From positions 1 to 62,169 of the forward strand of contig JAGCXP010000124.1 in assembly GCA_017961345.1 (NCBI GenBank): a stretch of 62,169 nucleotides of DNA. The letters run 5' to 3'. The translations under genes were made by a program, and so were the position numbers. The stretch comes from Bacteroidales bacterium. Lineage in GTDB: Bacteria > Bacteroidota > Bacteroidia > Bacteroidales > UBA932. Shown here in pieces: positions 1 through 8,144 of the stretch (the first letter of the stretch is position 1; each line of letters begins with the position of its first letter). The notes beneath the pieces are model-generated. The model saw only the letters and a program-made list of their open reading frames with translations, ran no database searches and had not been told where the DNA came from.

Positions 1-61
1 CTTCTAACAACCTTTTGAGCGTGGCCTGCTCTCTTTCCCTTGCAATAATGAGTGATTTCAT
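1..61 (-). CDS. Partial N-terminus of a probable AAA-type ATPase
   Basis: The first 20 codons of a minus-strand gene that runs off the window start. The ATG is at 61-59, and the peptide reads MKSLIIAREREQATLKRLLE. This resembles the N-terminus of the Bacteroidota ATP-binding protein family (AAA_14/DUF4143 or archaeal-type ATPase), which starts with an arginine/glutamate-rich R-E-x-E-x-x-x-L segment just before the Walker A region. No Walker motif lies inside the window, so the family call is an inference from a short stretch. It lies 60 bp downstream of the RepA-like ATPase gene on the same strand and may be co-transcribed with it. Confidence 0.45.
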   Translation of the reverse strand, partial: MKSLIIAREREQATLKRLLE

Positions 62-121
62 AAGTAATAAAAATATCCAGCCGCGAAGATACAAAAAATA
101 TCGTTCACGGCTAAATATTTT

Positions 122-1468
122 TCAATTATTTAACTGTTCCGCTCCACTGTGGAACGGAACAGAACAGGAGGGTTTGTAACCGAGCTCCAGAGCCTTCTTA
201 ATCTTGCGGTGGACGGTGGTAGGGGCAAAGCCGGTTTCTGCGGCAATCTCCCGCACAGTTTTGTTCTGGGCCTGAAGGTCGATGAGTTCCTGGAGGTCTT
301 CGGCTTCGGTGAGGGCGTTCTTCTGGCGAAGGTGATCGGCTTCACTTACTGTGTCCTCATAAATGAACTGAGTGTAGCCTTGTTCCTGCTTCAGCTTGAA
401 GAGAAGAACCTTCTCGCCGTCGTACTTGTTCAATCCAGTGCGGACTTTGACCTGCTTGACATAGCGGAGTTCCGAACTCTTGGCGCTTCGGCCGATGGCG
501 ATGCCGGCATCAAAAAAGTTCATCAGTTTGGCCGATCCGGCAAGGTCGTTCTGGACCATTGGCGTACGGGGCTGTCGTTTCGGTGAATGGCCGACGATGA
601 CCATGGTGAGGCCGTATTTCCGCTTGAGGGCGAGTATCTTCTTCATGAATGCGCCGGCAGCTTCGCCTTTCTCGGAATCGTTGAGGAGGAAGGTGATGTT
701 GTCCACGAAGATGTGGCGGATGCCGCGGTATTCTGCGGCAGCGGCAACACTGTCAAGGATGGCATCCTCCAGGTTGGTGTCCACGATGTCGTCCGGACGG
801 ATTTCGGCCCTCAGGAGGGAATCAGGGAAGCGGTGGATAATTGGAGAGACCTTCCCCTCTACGTATCGCATTTGGAACTGCTTGGCCGAGAGTTCACAGT
901 CCAGATAAAGGACTGTGTTCTCTCTGGCGACAGCCTCGGCCATCTGGGTGGCCAGGACGGATTTACCGGCGTTGGAGGAGGCAAAAAGGACGGTGCATTC
1001 CCCTTCGACCAGAAGGTCGTAGAAGTATGTCTTGGGGTCGGGTTCCTGCAAGGCGTCATCGACCCACTGGTTGGCACTCTGGACGGACATGATGCCGATT
1101 CTATCCGGCATCTTCTGGAACTTCTCTATCTCGGCCGTAATGGCAGCGATGGGGTCGATTTCATCGAGCGTTCTCATACTGATAGTTCTTAAAAAGATCC
1201 ATGGCCATTTCGGCATCAACAATGATCTGATCTTCCTCCCGTTCTGGATGCAGGCGGGGGCGAGGAAGCCATCCTTGTAGCGTTGGGCGGTAAGGTGGCA
1301 CACGCCGAAGAGGTCCTGGATTCCTTTGAGTCCATAGACGTAGCGCTTCCCGGGTGTGGTGACAGGCGGAATGGCTTCAATCTTTTGCTCGCGGAGGGAG
1401 TCTTTGAGCAGTTTCTTAAGGTCTGCAATGGTGAGCGCTGCGATGGGTGTCGTGTCTTCGATAAACAT
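122..1468 (-). CDS. DUF3853-like domain fused to RepA-type AAA ATPase (mobile-element replication protein)
   Basis: 448 residues. Residues 43-80 (YVYGLKGIQDLFG...NGRKI) match the winged-helix/excisionase-like DUF3853 proteins of Bacteroidota mobile elements. From Met98 (position 1177) follows a RepA/AAA_25-type ATPase with Walker A ASSNAGKS near residue 165 and a hydrophobic Walker B strand ending in FVDN near 257. The C-terminus carries a helix-turn-helix-like segment (TVREIAAETGFAPTTVHRKI). In related elements these are two adjacent genes. Here a 5-bp tandem duplication (1224-1233) appears to have shifted the first frame into the second, so residues 81-97 are out-of-frame translation. Without the duplication the first gene would end at 1163-1161, overlapping the ATPase start. 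The ATPase may still be made from 1177. Expected role: replication or maintenance of an integrated element. No integrase or relaxase is visible nearby. Confidence 0.72.
   Translation of the reverse strand: MFIEDTTPIAALTIADLKKLLKDSLREQKIEAIPPVTTPGKRYVYGLKGIQDLFGVCHLTAQRYKDGFLAPACIQNGRKIRSLLMPKWPWIFLRTISMRTLDEIDPIAAITAEIEKFQKMPDRIGIMSVQSANQWVDDALQEPDPKTYFYDLLVEGECTVLFASSNAGKSVLATQMAEAVARENTVLYLDCELSAKQFQMRYVEGKVSPIIHRFPDSLLRAEIRPDDIVDTNLEDAILDSVAAAAEYRGIRHIFVDNITFLLNDSEKGEAAGAFMKKILALKRKYGLTMVIVGHSPKRQPRTPMVQNDLAGSAKLMNFFDAGIAIGRSAKSSELRYVKQVKVRTGLNKYDGEKVLLFKLKQEQGYTQFIYEDTVSEADHLRQKNALTEAEDLQELIDLQAQNKTVREIAAETGFAPTTVHRKIKKALELGYKPSCSVPFHSGAEQLNN
1224..1233. repeat. 5-bp tandem duplication causing a frame fusion
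   Basis: GATCT occurs twice in direct succession (AGATC AGATC on the coding strand). Removing one copy gives GRKIIVDAEMAMDLFKNYQY, the expected end of a DUF3853 protein, followed by ENAR and a TGA at 1163-1161. The duplication is the simplest explanation for the fused frame. Confidence 0.7.
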
Positions 1469-1496
1469 AGTTCAACCGAAATTAAGTTAATGAAAA

Positions 1497-1531
1497 CACA
1501 ACCGGTTGTGCGTGTTACGCAGATTAATCTG
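1497..1531. promoter_or_regulatory. Two perfect palindromes upstream of the DUF3853/ATPase gene
   Basis: CACAACCGGTTGTG (1497-1510) and CAGATTAATCTG (1520-1531) are perfect palindromes of 14 and 12 bp, starting 29 and 52 bp upstream of the ATG. A near-consensus minus-strand promoter box CATCTTTG lies at 1535-1542, so both palindromes would fall in the 5' leader just downstream of the start of transcription. They could be operators for a dimeric regulator or replication-initiator sites. The function is inferred from position only. Confidence 0.5.
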
Positions 1532-1675
1532 ACGCAAAGATGAGCGCTTATTTTTGAACTGTCAAGAGATTGATTATGCGCATTTTACACTATTTTGAAT
1601 GTAGAAAATCTATGAAATTTCAATACACTCAAATACATGATTGTGGTATAACCAATTTGACACAAATCAGCAAAT

Positions 1676-1713
1676 CCCGAAAGAAACTGTCAACTCCACA
1701 GTTCACTTTCGGG
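1676..1713. other. Imperfect stem-loop
   Basis: CCCGAAAG (1676-1683) pairs with CTTTCGGG (1706-1713), with further pairing of AACTG and CAGTT inside. There is no T-tract, so an intrinsic terminator is not clear. The AT-rich stretch 1471-1790 around it shows no other gene and probably belongs to the mobile-element module. Confidence 0.4.
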
Positions 1714-1790
1714 AATTAGGGTGTAATGGAGTAAGATTATGAAAAGGGGGTGTAAAATGATGGTGTGATGTCCTGCGAAGAAAGTGCTGG

Positions 1791-1839
1791 AGCATCTCGT
1801 CGGCCGAGAATTCGCCCATTTTTTGCCCGACCCGGTGCT
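1791..1839. repeat. Degenerate copy of the 49-bp RAYT-associated palindromic repeat
   Basis: Begins AGCATCTCG, ends CCGGTGCT, and has exactly the length of the four copies around the transposase at 21.1-22.4 kb. By hand alignment about 36 of 49 bases match the copy at 22309-22357, in the same orientation. It sits between the mobile-element module and the 3' end of tsaB, about 19 kb from the transposase. Confidence 0.6.
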
Positions 1840-1910
1840 GGAGCATAGCTCCACGCTGTATTTAGCCCTTTTTCAACGTGCGCGTGTGCTGGGGGGCGGC
1901 ATGCTGGCGC

Positions 1911-2828
1911 TCAGAACAACTTCTTGGGCGTGGTGGCGACGAAATCCTTGAGGTAGAAGGGTTCGAAGTAGGCGACGTCTTCGAAAGTGCCGGCGGCGAG
2001 GGCGCGGAAGGCGGGGACGGCCATGGCGGAGGCTTTGGGCTGCGTTTGGAGGAAACGGCAGCGAGAGAGATTGAGCGGGGAGGTTGCGAGGGGTAGGGTG
2101 GCGTCTGCGGGGGAGGAGCCGGGCGTAGGATGACTGGTGCCGGAGTCCGAGAGCAGCCGCTGGCACTTGTCGGCGGCGTCGCCGATGAAGAGGATTGATT
2201 TTCCGCTGAAATCATAGCCGAAATCGTCCTGTCCGACAATCAGGGAGCGGACGGGGGAGACAGCCTCGTAGGCGGGGCTGTCGGGGGCGAGGGGGCTGTA
2301 GGGCTTGCCAGTGGGGGAGGCGATGGAAGCGCTGGCGGAGGGAGAGGCGACTGCAGGCCGATAGACGGCGGTGTATACTTCGTCACGGCGGGCGTCAATG
2401 ACGGGGATGATGGCATCCCAGCGCACGGCGGTCTCGATGCTTGCGCCGCTTGCCGCGCTACTTGCGGCGGGCTGGCCATTTGCCTCACTGCCTGCATTCT
2501 CCGACTCAACCGCCTGCTGTACAAGGATATCGAGCGTGCCGACGGAAAGCAGGGGACGACCGGCGCCGAAGCAGAGCCCCTTGGCGGTGCTCACGCCTAC
2601 GCGCAGGCCGGTGTAGGAACCGGGCCCCTTGCTGACGCAGACGGCGGTGCAGTCCTGGATGCGGAGGCCGCCCTCGCGCAGCAGCTCGTCAATCAGGACG
2701 GTGGTCATTGCGGCGTGGCTGCGCGGCGTGGTGCATTCCTTATAGGCGACGCACGCTCCGTCTTCGGCGAGGGCGACGCTGCAAAGGGCGGCGGAAGTTT
2801 CAATCAGCAGGATCCGTTCCATATGCAA
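1911..2828 (-). CDS. tsaB: TsaB, tRNA t6A37 biosynthesis protein
   Basis: TsaB (YeaZ) is the scaffold partner of TsaD and TsaE in making threonylcarbamoyladenosine at tRNA position 37. The N-terminus MERILLIETSAALCSVAL and the segment KGPGSYTGLRVGVSTAKGL are diagnostic of the family. At 305 residues it is longer than the usual 220-240. The surplus is alanine/serine/proline-rich sequence around residues 115-140 and 160-200 (for example PAVASPSASASIASPTGK), probably a disordered insertion. Starts at 2828 and 2822 (Met3) are both possible. It follows cvpA by 18 bp on the minus strand, so the two are probably co-transcribed. Confidence 0.92.
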   Translation of the reverse strand: MHMERILLIETSAALCSVALAEDGACVAYKECTTPRSHAAMTTVLIDELLREGGLRIQDCTAVCVSKGPGSYTGLRVGVSTAKGLCFGAGRPLLSVGTLDILVQQAVESENAGSEANGQPAASSAASGASIETAVRWDAIIPVIDARRDEVYTAVYRPAVASPSASASIASPTGKPYSPLAPDSPAYEAVSPVRSLIVGQDDFGYDFSGKSILFIGDAADKCQRLLSDSGTSHPTPGSSPADATLPLATSPLNLSRCRFLQTQPKASAMAVPAFRALAAGTFEDVAYFEPFYLKDFVATTPKKLF

Positions 2829-2846
2829 TCGGCAAGCATTTCAAAC

Positions 2847-3356
2847 TTACTTTTGGGAGGCGGCGCTTCCGGAGAGCAGTTCCTTGAAATAGGGGAACAG
2901 CTTATAGGCGCCGTCCCGGATGACGACATACGATTTCGACTGGGAGAGCGTCGCTTCGTCCACCCACTTGAACTCCTTGTTGACGGTGTTGAAGAGGATG
3001 GCGATAAGGCCCAGGATAATCAGGTATTTGCAGACGGAAAGCACGGCGCCCATCAGGCGGTTGAGCCAGCCCAGCATCGCAACTTTGAACAGTCGGTCGA
3101 AGACTTTGCTTACCAGCCGGCAAAGGATGCCGACCCCGATGAAAATTACTAGGAAGGTAATGATTTTCAGCCAGACCCCTTCAGCGTGTACCCAGGAGGC
3201 AATCCATTCGCTGATCGCCCCCGCGCAGGTGAAGGAAATCCACGCGCTCAGCAGGATGGCGAGAATGGCGAAGGCCTGGGAAAAGAACCCCTTCCGGAGG
3301 CCGGCGACGGCTCCGATGATAAGAATCAGTAAAACGACGATGTCCAGCGCGTTCAT
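2847..3356 (-). CDS. cvpA: CvpA family membrane protein
   Basis: 169 residues starting MNALDIVVLLILIIGAVAGL, with four hydrophobic segments and the family's early glycine-rich R-K-G-F-F signature (AGLRKGFFSQAF). CvpA proteins are small inner-membrane proteins named from colicin V production; their exact role is unsettled. The ATG at 3356 is chosen because the upstream extension of the frame runs into the ileS coding sequence and lacks family similarity. First gene of a probable cvpA-tsaB operon; the promoter box is at 3431-3424. Confidence 0.9.
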   Translation of the reverse strand: MNALDIVVLLILIIGAVAGLRKGFFSQAFAILAILLSAWISFTCAGAISEWIASWVHAEGVWLKIITFLVIFIGVGILCRLVSKVFDRLFKVAMLGWLNRLMGAVLSVCKYLIILGLIAILFNTVNKEFKWVDEATLSQSKSYVVIRDGAYKLFPYFKELLSGSAASQK

Positions 3357-3371
3357 ATCCGAATAAATTCG

Positions 3372-3379
3372 TATATTTG
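3372..3379 (+). promoter_or_regulatory. Promoter -7 box for ileS
   Basis: TATATTTG matches the Bacteroidota TAnnTTTG box and would give a leader of about 60 nt before the ileS ATG at 3442. It lies inside the presumed leader of the divergent cvpA transcript. Confidence 0.55.
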
Positions 3380-3423
3380 CACAATTTAATTTTTGCGGGC
3401 CGCTCCGGCGGCTTTCGTGAGCG

Positions 3424-3431
3424 CAAAGATA
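3424..3431 (-). promoter_or_regulatory. Promoter -7 box for cvpA-tsaB
   Basis: On the minus strand this reads TATCTTTG, a good Bacteroidota -7 box, about 68 nt upstream of the cvpA start. It lies downstream of the ileS box, so the two promoters face each other. Confidence 0.5.
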
Positions 3432-3441
3432 GCAAAAAAGT

Positions 3442-6400
3442 ATGAAGTTTAACGAGTATAAGCAGTTGGATTTGGTCGCTGTCAGCCGTGATGTGCTGGA
3501 CAAGTGGAAGAAGGAGCAGGCGTTTGAGAACTCGCTCCGGCTGCGGGATGGGGAAAAGGAGTTCGTGTTTTTCGAAGGCCCCCCTTCCGCCAACGGTATG
3601 CCGGGCATTCATCATGTCATGGCCCGCAGTATCAAGGACTCCATCTGCCGCTACAAGACGATGACCGGCCACAAGGTTTCCCGCCGTGCCGGCTGGGATA
3701 CCCACGGACTGCCCGTCGAACTCGGTGTCGAGAAGATGCTCGGCATTACCAAAGAAGATATCGGAAAGAGCATTTCCGTCGAAGAATACAACGCCGCCTG
3801 CCGCAAGGAGGTGATGAAATATACCCGCGAGTGGGTGAACCTGACCGAGCGCATCGGTTACTGGGTGGATATGGACGACCCGTACATCACCTATGACAAC
3901 CGCTATATCGAGACGCTCTGGTACCTGCTCAAGGATATTTACGGCAAGGGCTTCCTCTACAAAGGCAAATCCGTACAGCCCTATTCTCCCGCAGCGGGTA
4001 CGGGCTTGAGCTCCCACGAACTCAACCAGCCCGGTTGCTACCGCGATGTCAAGGATACGACCGTCACGGTCCAGTTCGACATCATTCGTGACGAAAAGTC
4101 CGAGTTCCTGTTCCGGGCCGCGGGTGCGGACCGCGTCTGTTTCCTCGCCTGGACCACCACACCCTGGACCCTGCCCTCCAATACCGCTCTGTGCGTGGGC
4201 CCCAATATCGACTATGTATTGGTCCGTTCGGCCAATCCCTATACCGGCGAACCCTGTACCTATGTGGCCGCTCAGGCCCTCGTGCCCTCCCTTTTCAATG
4301 CAAAGATGCCCGTCGAGGTGCTTGAAAACGAGTATAAGGGTTCCGAACTGGTCGGCATCCGCTATGAGCAGCTCATTCCCTGGTTCCGTCCCGACGAAGG
4401 CGCTTTCCGCGTCATCCCCGGCGACTATGTGACCACGGAAGACGGTACCGGCATCGTGCACATCGCCCCGACTTTCGGAGCGGACGACGCCAAGGTGGCC
4501 CGTGCCGCCGGCGTGCCCGCCCTGCTGGTGAAAGATAAAAACGGCGACCCCCAGGCCCAGGTGGACCTGCAGGGACGTTTCTTCCGCCTCGAAGACCTCG
4601 ACCCCGCTTATGTCAAAGAGCGCGTCAGCGACGCTTACAAGGAGTGGGCCGGCCGTTTTGTCAAGAATGCCTACGACGCATCCCTCGCTCCCGATGCACC
4701 TACCCTGGATATTGATATCTGCGTGTGGCTCAAAGGCTTGGGCAAGGCGTTCAAGATTGAAAAGCATACCCATACCTATCCCCACTGCTGGCGTACCGAC
4801 AAGCCTGTCCTCTACTACCCGCTGGACTCCTGGTTCATCAAGGCCACGGCCGTCCGCGAGCAGATGATGGCCCTCAACGAGCGGATCAACTGGAGGCCCG
4901 AGTCGACGGGCACCGGCCGTTTCGGCAAGTGGCTGGAGAACATCCAGGACTGGAACCTCTCCCGCAGCCGCTATTGGGGAACTCCGCTCCCGATTTGGCG
5001 CAGCGAGGATGGGAAGGAAGAAAAATGCATCGGCTCGCTCCGCGAACTCTATGCGGAAATCGACAAGGCGGTCGAAGCAGGAATGATGGCATCCAACCCC
5101 TTGCGCGAGCAGGGATTCAATCCCGACGATATGTCGAAGGAAAACTACGACCGGGTCGATTTGCACCGCCCTTACGTGGACCGTATCTTCCTCGTTTCCG
5201 ACAGCGGAAAGAAAATGGTGCGCGAGAGCGACCTCATCGACGTGTGGTTTGACTCCGGCGCCATGCCCTACGCCCAGGAAGGCCTGCGCAATCTCGGCAG
5301 CAAGAAATTCGGCTGCACGGCCGATTTCATCGCCGAAGGCGTGGATCAGACCCGCGGCTGGTTCTATACCCTGCATGCCATCCATACGATGGTTTCCGGT
5401 ACCCCGGCTTTCCGGACCGTGATTTCCAACGGCCTCGTGCTCGACAAGGACGGGAACAAGATGAGTAAGCGCCTGGGCAATGCGGTGGATCCCTTCAAGG
5501 CCCTCGATACCTACGGCGCGGACGCCCTGCGCTGGTATATGCTCACGAACGCCCAGCCCTGGGACAACCTCAAGTTCGACGAAGCGGGGGTCGGCGACGT
5601 GCGCCGCAAGTTCTTCGGCACCCTCTACAATACCTACTCCCTCTTCGCCGTCTATGCCAATATCGACGGTTTCGATCCATCAGCCCCTGCCGTTGCAGCG
5701 GCGCAGCGACCTGAGTTTGACCGCTGGATTATCAGCCGTCTCAACTCGCTCGTGAAGGCGGTCGAGGCCTGCTATGAAGACTACAACGTGACTGACGCGG
5801 GCCGTCTGGTGCAGGATTTCGTCTGCGACGACCTGAGCAACTGGTATGTCCGCCTCAATAAGAAGCGCCTGTGGACTTCCGGTCTTTCGCAGGACAAACT
5901 CTCCGCCTACCAGACCCTCTGGGAGGTGCTGAAGACGGTCGCCCTGCTTTCCGCCCCGATTGCGCCCTTCTTCTCCGACCGCCTGTGGTGCGACCTCGTG
6001 CCCGGCGCCAAGAATGTGCACTACGAGTTGATGCCTTCCTACGACGAGGCCCTGATCGACAAGGCCCTCGAAGAACGGATGGGCCTCGCCCAGACGGCCT
6101 GCTCGATGGTGCTCGCCCTGCGAAAGAAGGTCGGCATCAATGTCAAGAAACCCCTTCCCCGCCTGATGGTGCCCGTGCTCAGCGACTCCCTGAAAGCGCA
6201 GTTGGAGGCCGTCCGCGACGTGATCTTAACCGAGGTAAACGTCAAGGATCTGGAATTTATCGCGGATACCCGGGGCATCATCACCAAGAAGATCAAACCC
6301 AATTTCCGCAGTCTTGGCAAACGCTACGGCGCCCGGATGAAGGAAATTGCCGCCGCGTTCGGTACCCTCGACCAGGATACCATCGCCGCCATCGAGCGTG

Positions 6401-6834
6401 CGCAGGGAGAATACTCCCTCGAACTTCCCGGGGGTACCGTTATCCTCACGCCCGAGGACTACGAAATTCATTCCGAGGATATGCCCGGCTGGCTCGTCGC
6501 TTCCGAAGGACAGCTGACCATCGCCCTGGACATCACCCTCACCCCCGAACTGATCGAAGAGGGGACCGCCCGCGAACTGATCCGCCCGATCCAGAACCTC
6601 CGCAAGGAGAAGGATTTTGCGGTCACCGACCGTATCACGACGGCCATCTATGCCGATGCCGACGTGTACGACGACATCGCCGCCTCCCTCTCGCATTACC
6701 GCGACTACGTTTGTTCCCAGACCCTTTCCGTCTCGCTCAGCCTCGGCCGTCTGAATGACGCCCCCGCCGGCGCTGCCGAAATCGAATGGGGTGATACATG
6801 TATTAAAATCATGGTGGAGAAATCCGCCGCCTAA
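3442..6834 (+). CDS. ileS: Isoleucyl-tRNA synthetase
   Basis: Class I aminoacyl-tRNA synthetase that charges tRNA-Ile. 1130 residues, normal for Bacteroidota. The HIGH-type motif appears as PGIHH near residue 53, in the context PPSANGMPGIHHVMARSIKD. The KMSKR loop is in DKDGNKMSKRLGN near residue 677, and the connective editing domain (TTPWTLPSNTA) lies around residues 230-240. The C-terminal anticodon-binding region is complete. It is followed after 15 bp by the TraR/DksA gene and then lspA, a common Bacteroidota order. Confidence 0.97.
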   Translation: MKFNEYKQLDLVAVSRDVLDKWKKEQAFENSLRLRDGEKEFVFFEGPPSANGMPGIHHVMARSIKDSICRYKTMTGHKVSRRAGWDTHGLPVELGVEKMLGITKEDIGKSISVEEYNAACRKEVMKYTREWVNLTERIGYWVDMDDPYITYDNRYIETLWYLLKDIYGKGFLYKGKSVQPYSPAAGTGLSSHELNQPGCYRDVKDTTVTVQFDIIRDEKSEFLFRAAGADRVCFLAWTTTPWTLPSNTALCVGPNIDYVLVRSANPYTGEPCTYVAAQALVPSLFNAKMPVEVLENEYKGSELVGIRYEQLIPWFRPDEGAFRVIPGDYVTTEDGTGIVHIAPTFGADDAKVARAAGVPALLVKDKNGDPQAQVDLQGRFFRLEDLDPAYVKERVSDAYKEWAGRFVKNAYDASLAPDAPTLDIDICVWLKGLGKAFKIEKHTHTYPHCWRTDKPVLYYPLDSWFIKATAVREQMMALNERINWRPESTGTGRFGKWLENIQDWNLSRSRYWGTPLPIWRSEDGKEEKCIGSLRELYAEIDKAVEAGMMASNPLREQGFNPDDMSKENYDRVDLHRPYVDRIFLVSDSGKKMVRESDLIDVWFDSGAMPYAQEGLRNLGSKKFGCTADFIAEGVDQTRGWFYTLHAIHTMVSGTPAFRTVISNGLVLDKDGNKMSKRLGNAVDPFKALDTYGADALRWYMLTNAQPWDNLKFDEAGVGDVRRKFFGTLYNTYSLFAVYANIDGFDPSAPAVAAAQRPEFDRWIISRLNSLVKAVEACYEDYNVTDAGRLVQDFVCDDLSNWYVRLNKKRLWTSGLSQDKLSAYQTLWEVLKTVALLSAPIAPFFSDRLWCDLVPGAKNVHYELMPSYDEALIDKALEERMGLAQTACSMVLALRKKVGINVKKPLPRLMVPVLSDSLKAQLEAVRDVILTEVNVKDLEFIADTRGIITKKIKPNFRSLGKRYGARMKEIAAAFGTLDQDTIAAIERAQGEYSLELPGGTVILTPEDYEIHSEDMPGWLVASEGQLTIALDITLTPELIEEGTARELIRPIQNLRKEKDFAVTDRITTAIYADADVYDDIAASLSHYRDYVCSQTLSVSLSLGRLNDAPAGAAEIEWGDTCIKIMVEKSAA

Positions 6835-6849
6835 AATCCGATAACCACT

Positions 6850-7245
6850 ATGGCAGAAAACACAAACACGACCCAGACCCGCTACAGCGACGAAGAGCTG
6901 CAGGAGTTCAAGACCATCATCCTCGATATGCTGGCCAAGGCCAAGGCCGAATATGCAGAACTCCGCAAAGCGGACAACAACGACATTACGGACACCTCTC
7001 ACTCTTTCAATGCGTTGGAAGAGGGAGCGACCAGTCTTTCCAAGGAAGAAAACGGCCAGCTGGCCCAGCGTCAGTGGAAGTTTATCCAGAACCTTGAAGC
7101 CGCGCTCGTGCGTATCGAGAACAAGACCTACGGCGTCTGCCGCGTGACCGGCAAGCTGATTCCGAAGGAGCGCCTGCGCCTGGTTCCCCACGCCACGCTG
7201 ACCATCGAGGCGAAGGAAATGCTTGCCAAGCAGGGCAAAAACTAG
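6850..7245 (+). CDS. TraR/DksA family protein
   Basis: 131 residues. The C-terminal part YGVCRVTGKLIPKERLRLVPHATLTI is the signature of the TraR/DksA C4 zinc-finger family, and an acidic helical N-terminal region carries the coiled coil. Only one cysteine of the usual four-cysteine finger remains, as in the short Bacteroidota members found beside lspA, so zinc binding is doubtful. Family members bind RNA polymerase through the secondary channel; whether this one does is an inference. Its last codons overlap the possible lspA start. Confidence 0.85.
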   Translation: MAENTNTTQTRYSDEELQEFKTIILDMLAKAKAEYAELRKADNNDITDTSHSFNALEEGATSLSKEENGQLAQRQWKFIQNLEAALVRIENKTYGVCRVTGKLIPKERLRLVPHATLTIEAKEMLAKQGKN

Positions 7246-7900
7246 CCTTCCGGCGCATTCCCGCGTGAACACCCTCCCTACAGGTCGCAAACGCATCTCC
7301 GAGGGCTGGCTGCTGCTGGCTCTCGGCGTTTTGCTGGTCGTGATCGACCAGGTCACCAAAATCCTCGTCAAGACGAATCTGCCGCTTGGTGGGGGTTTCA
7401 ATGTGTTCGGGGACTGGTTCCGCATCCTTTTTGTCGAAAATGAGGGCATGGCCTTCGGCATGAAGTTCGGCGGCTGGGTGGGCAAACTCCTGCTGACCGT
7501 CTTCCGCCTCGCCCTCTTCGGCCTGCTCTGCGCGTGGATCCGCAAACTGGTGCAGAAGGGCGACACGCCCAAGGGCGTGCTCGTCGGTCTTACGCTCATT
7601 ACCGCCGGCGCGTTCGGCAACATCGTGGACAGCGTCCTCTACGGACAGATTTTTTCCGCATCCTACCCCTGGGAGGTCGCCACGCTGGGCGGCGAACCCT
7701 ATGCCCCCCTGCTTTTCGGGAAAGTGGTGGATATGTTCTATTTCCCTTTGATCGATACGATCTGGCCCGAATGGGTGCCCTGGATCGGCGGCACCCCCTT
7801 GCGTTTCTTCGAGCCCGTATTCAACTTTGCCGACAGCTGCGTCACCGTCGGAGCCTTCTACCTGATCCTGTTCCAGTACAAGTTTTTCTCCAAGGGCTGA
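7223..7900 (+). CDS. lspA: Lipoprotein signal peptidase II
   Basis: Inner-membrane aspartic peptidase that removes signal peptides from prolipoproteins. The catalytic aspartates are recognisable in GNIVDSVLYG and FNFADSCVTVG, and DQVTKILVK marks the first conserved block. Four transmembrane segments are visible. At 225 residues it is longer than E. coli LspA because of loops around residues 150-190, as in other Bacteroidota. The ATG at 7223 overlaps the preceding gene by 23 bp. A GTG at 7265, just after that gene's stop, is an equally plausible start and would shorten the basic N-terminus by 14 residues. Confidence 0.93.
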   Translation: MPSRAKTSLPAHSRVNTLPTGRKRISEGWLLLALGVLLVVIDQVTKILVKTNLPLGGGFNVFGDWFRILFVENEGMAFGMKFGGWVGKLLLTVFRLALFGLLCAWIRKLVQKGDTPKGVLVGLTLITAGAFGNIVDSVLYGQIFSASYPWEVATLGGEPYAPLLFGKVVDMFYFPLIDTIWPEWVPWIGGTPLRFFEPVFNFADSCVTVGAFYLILFQYKFFSKG

Positions 7901-8086
7901 TAAACAGCCCCTTTCCGCTCTGCCGTGTGCTGGGAAGGTATGCCCTCCGGCCATCCTTTATTTGCAATTTCGGGAAAAATTGTTGATATTTGGGGTATGA
8001 ATGCCTCCCGGATGACCCAACGCAGTCATATTTTCCCGTCGTTATCCCTTTTGTGTGGGGGGGTAACCAATTAGTTTACAATAAAT

Positions 8087-8094
8087 TAGCTTTG
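8087..8094 (+). promoter_or_regulatory. Promoter -7 box for the FISUMP lipoprotein
   Basis: TAGCTTTG fits TAnnTTTG, 50 nt upstream of the ATG at 8145. No convincing -33 element was found. The rest of the 7901-8132 gap shows no gene. Confidence 0.45.
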
Positions 8095-8144
8095 TTTTTC
8101 GGCGTGCGGCCCGTTTCGTCTGCACGCCTTTATTGTGTATTTTT

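Noticed and set aside
3181..5385. A 734-codon open frame on the minus strand
   Set aside because: Antisense to ileS, no recognisable domains, histidine/glycine-rich composition typical of the reverse complement of GC-rich coding DNA.
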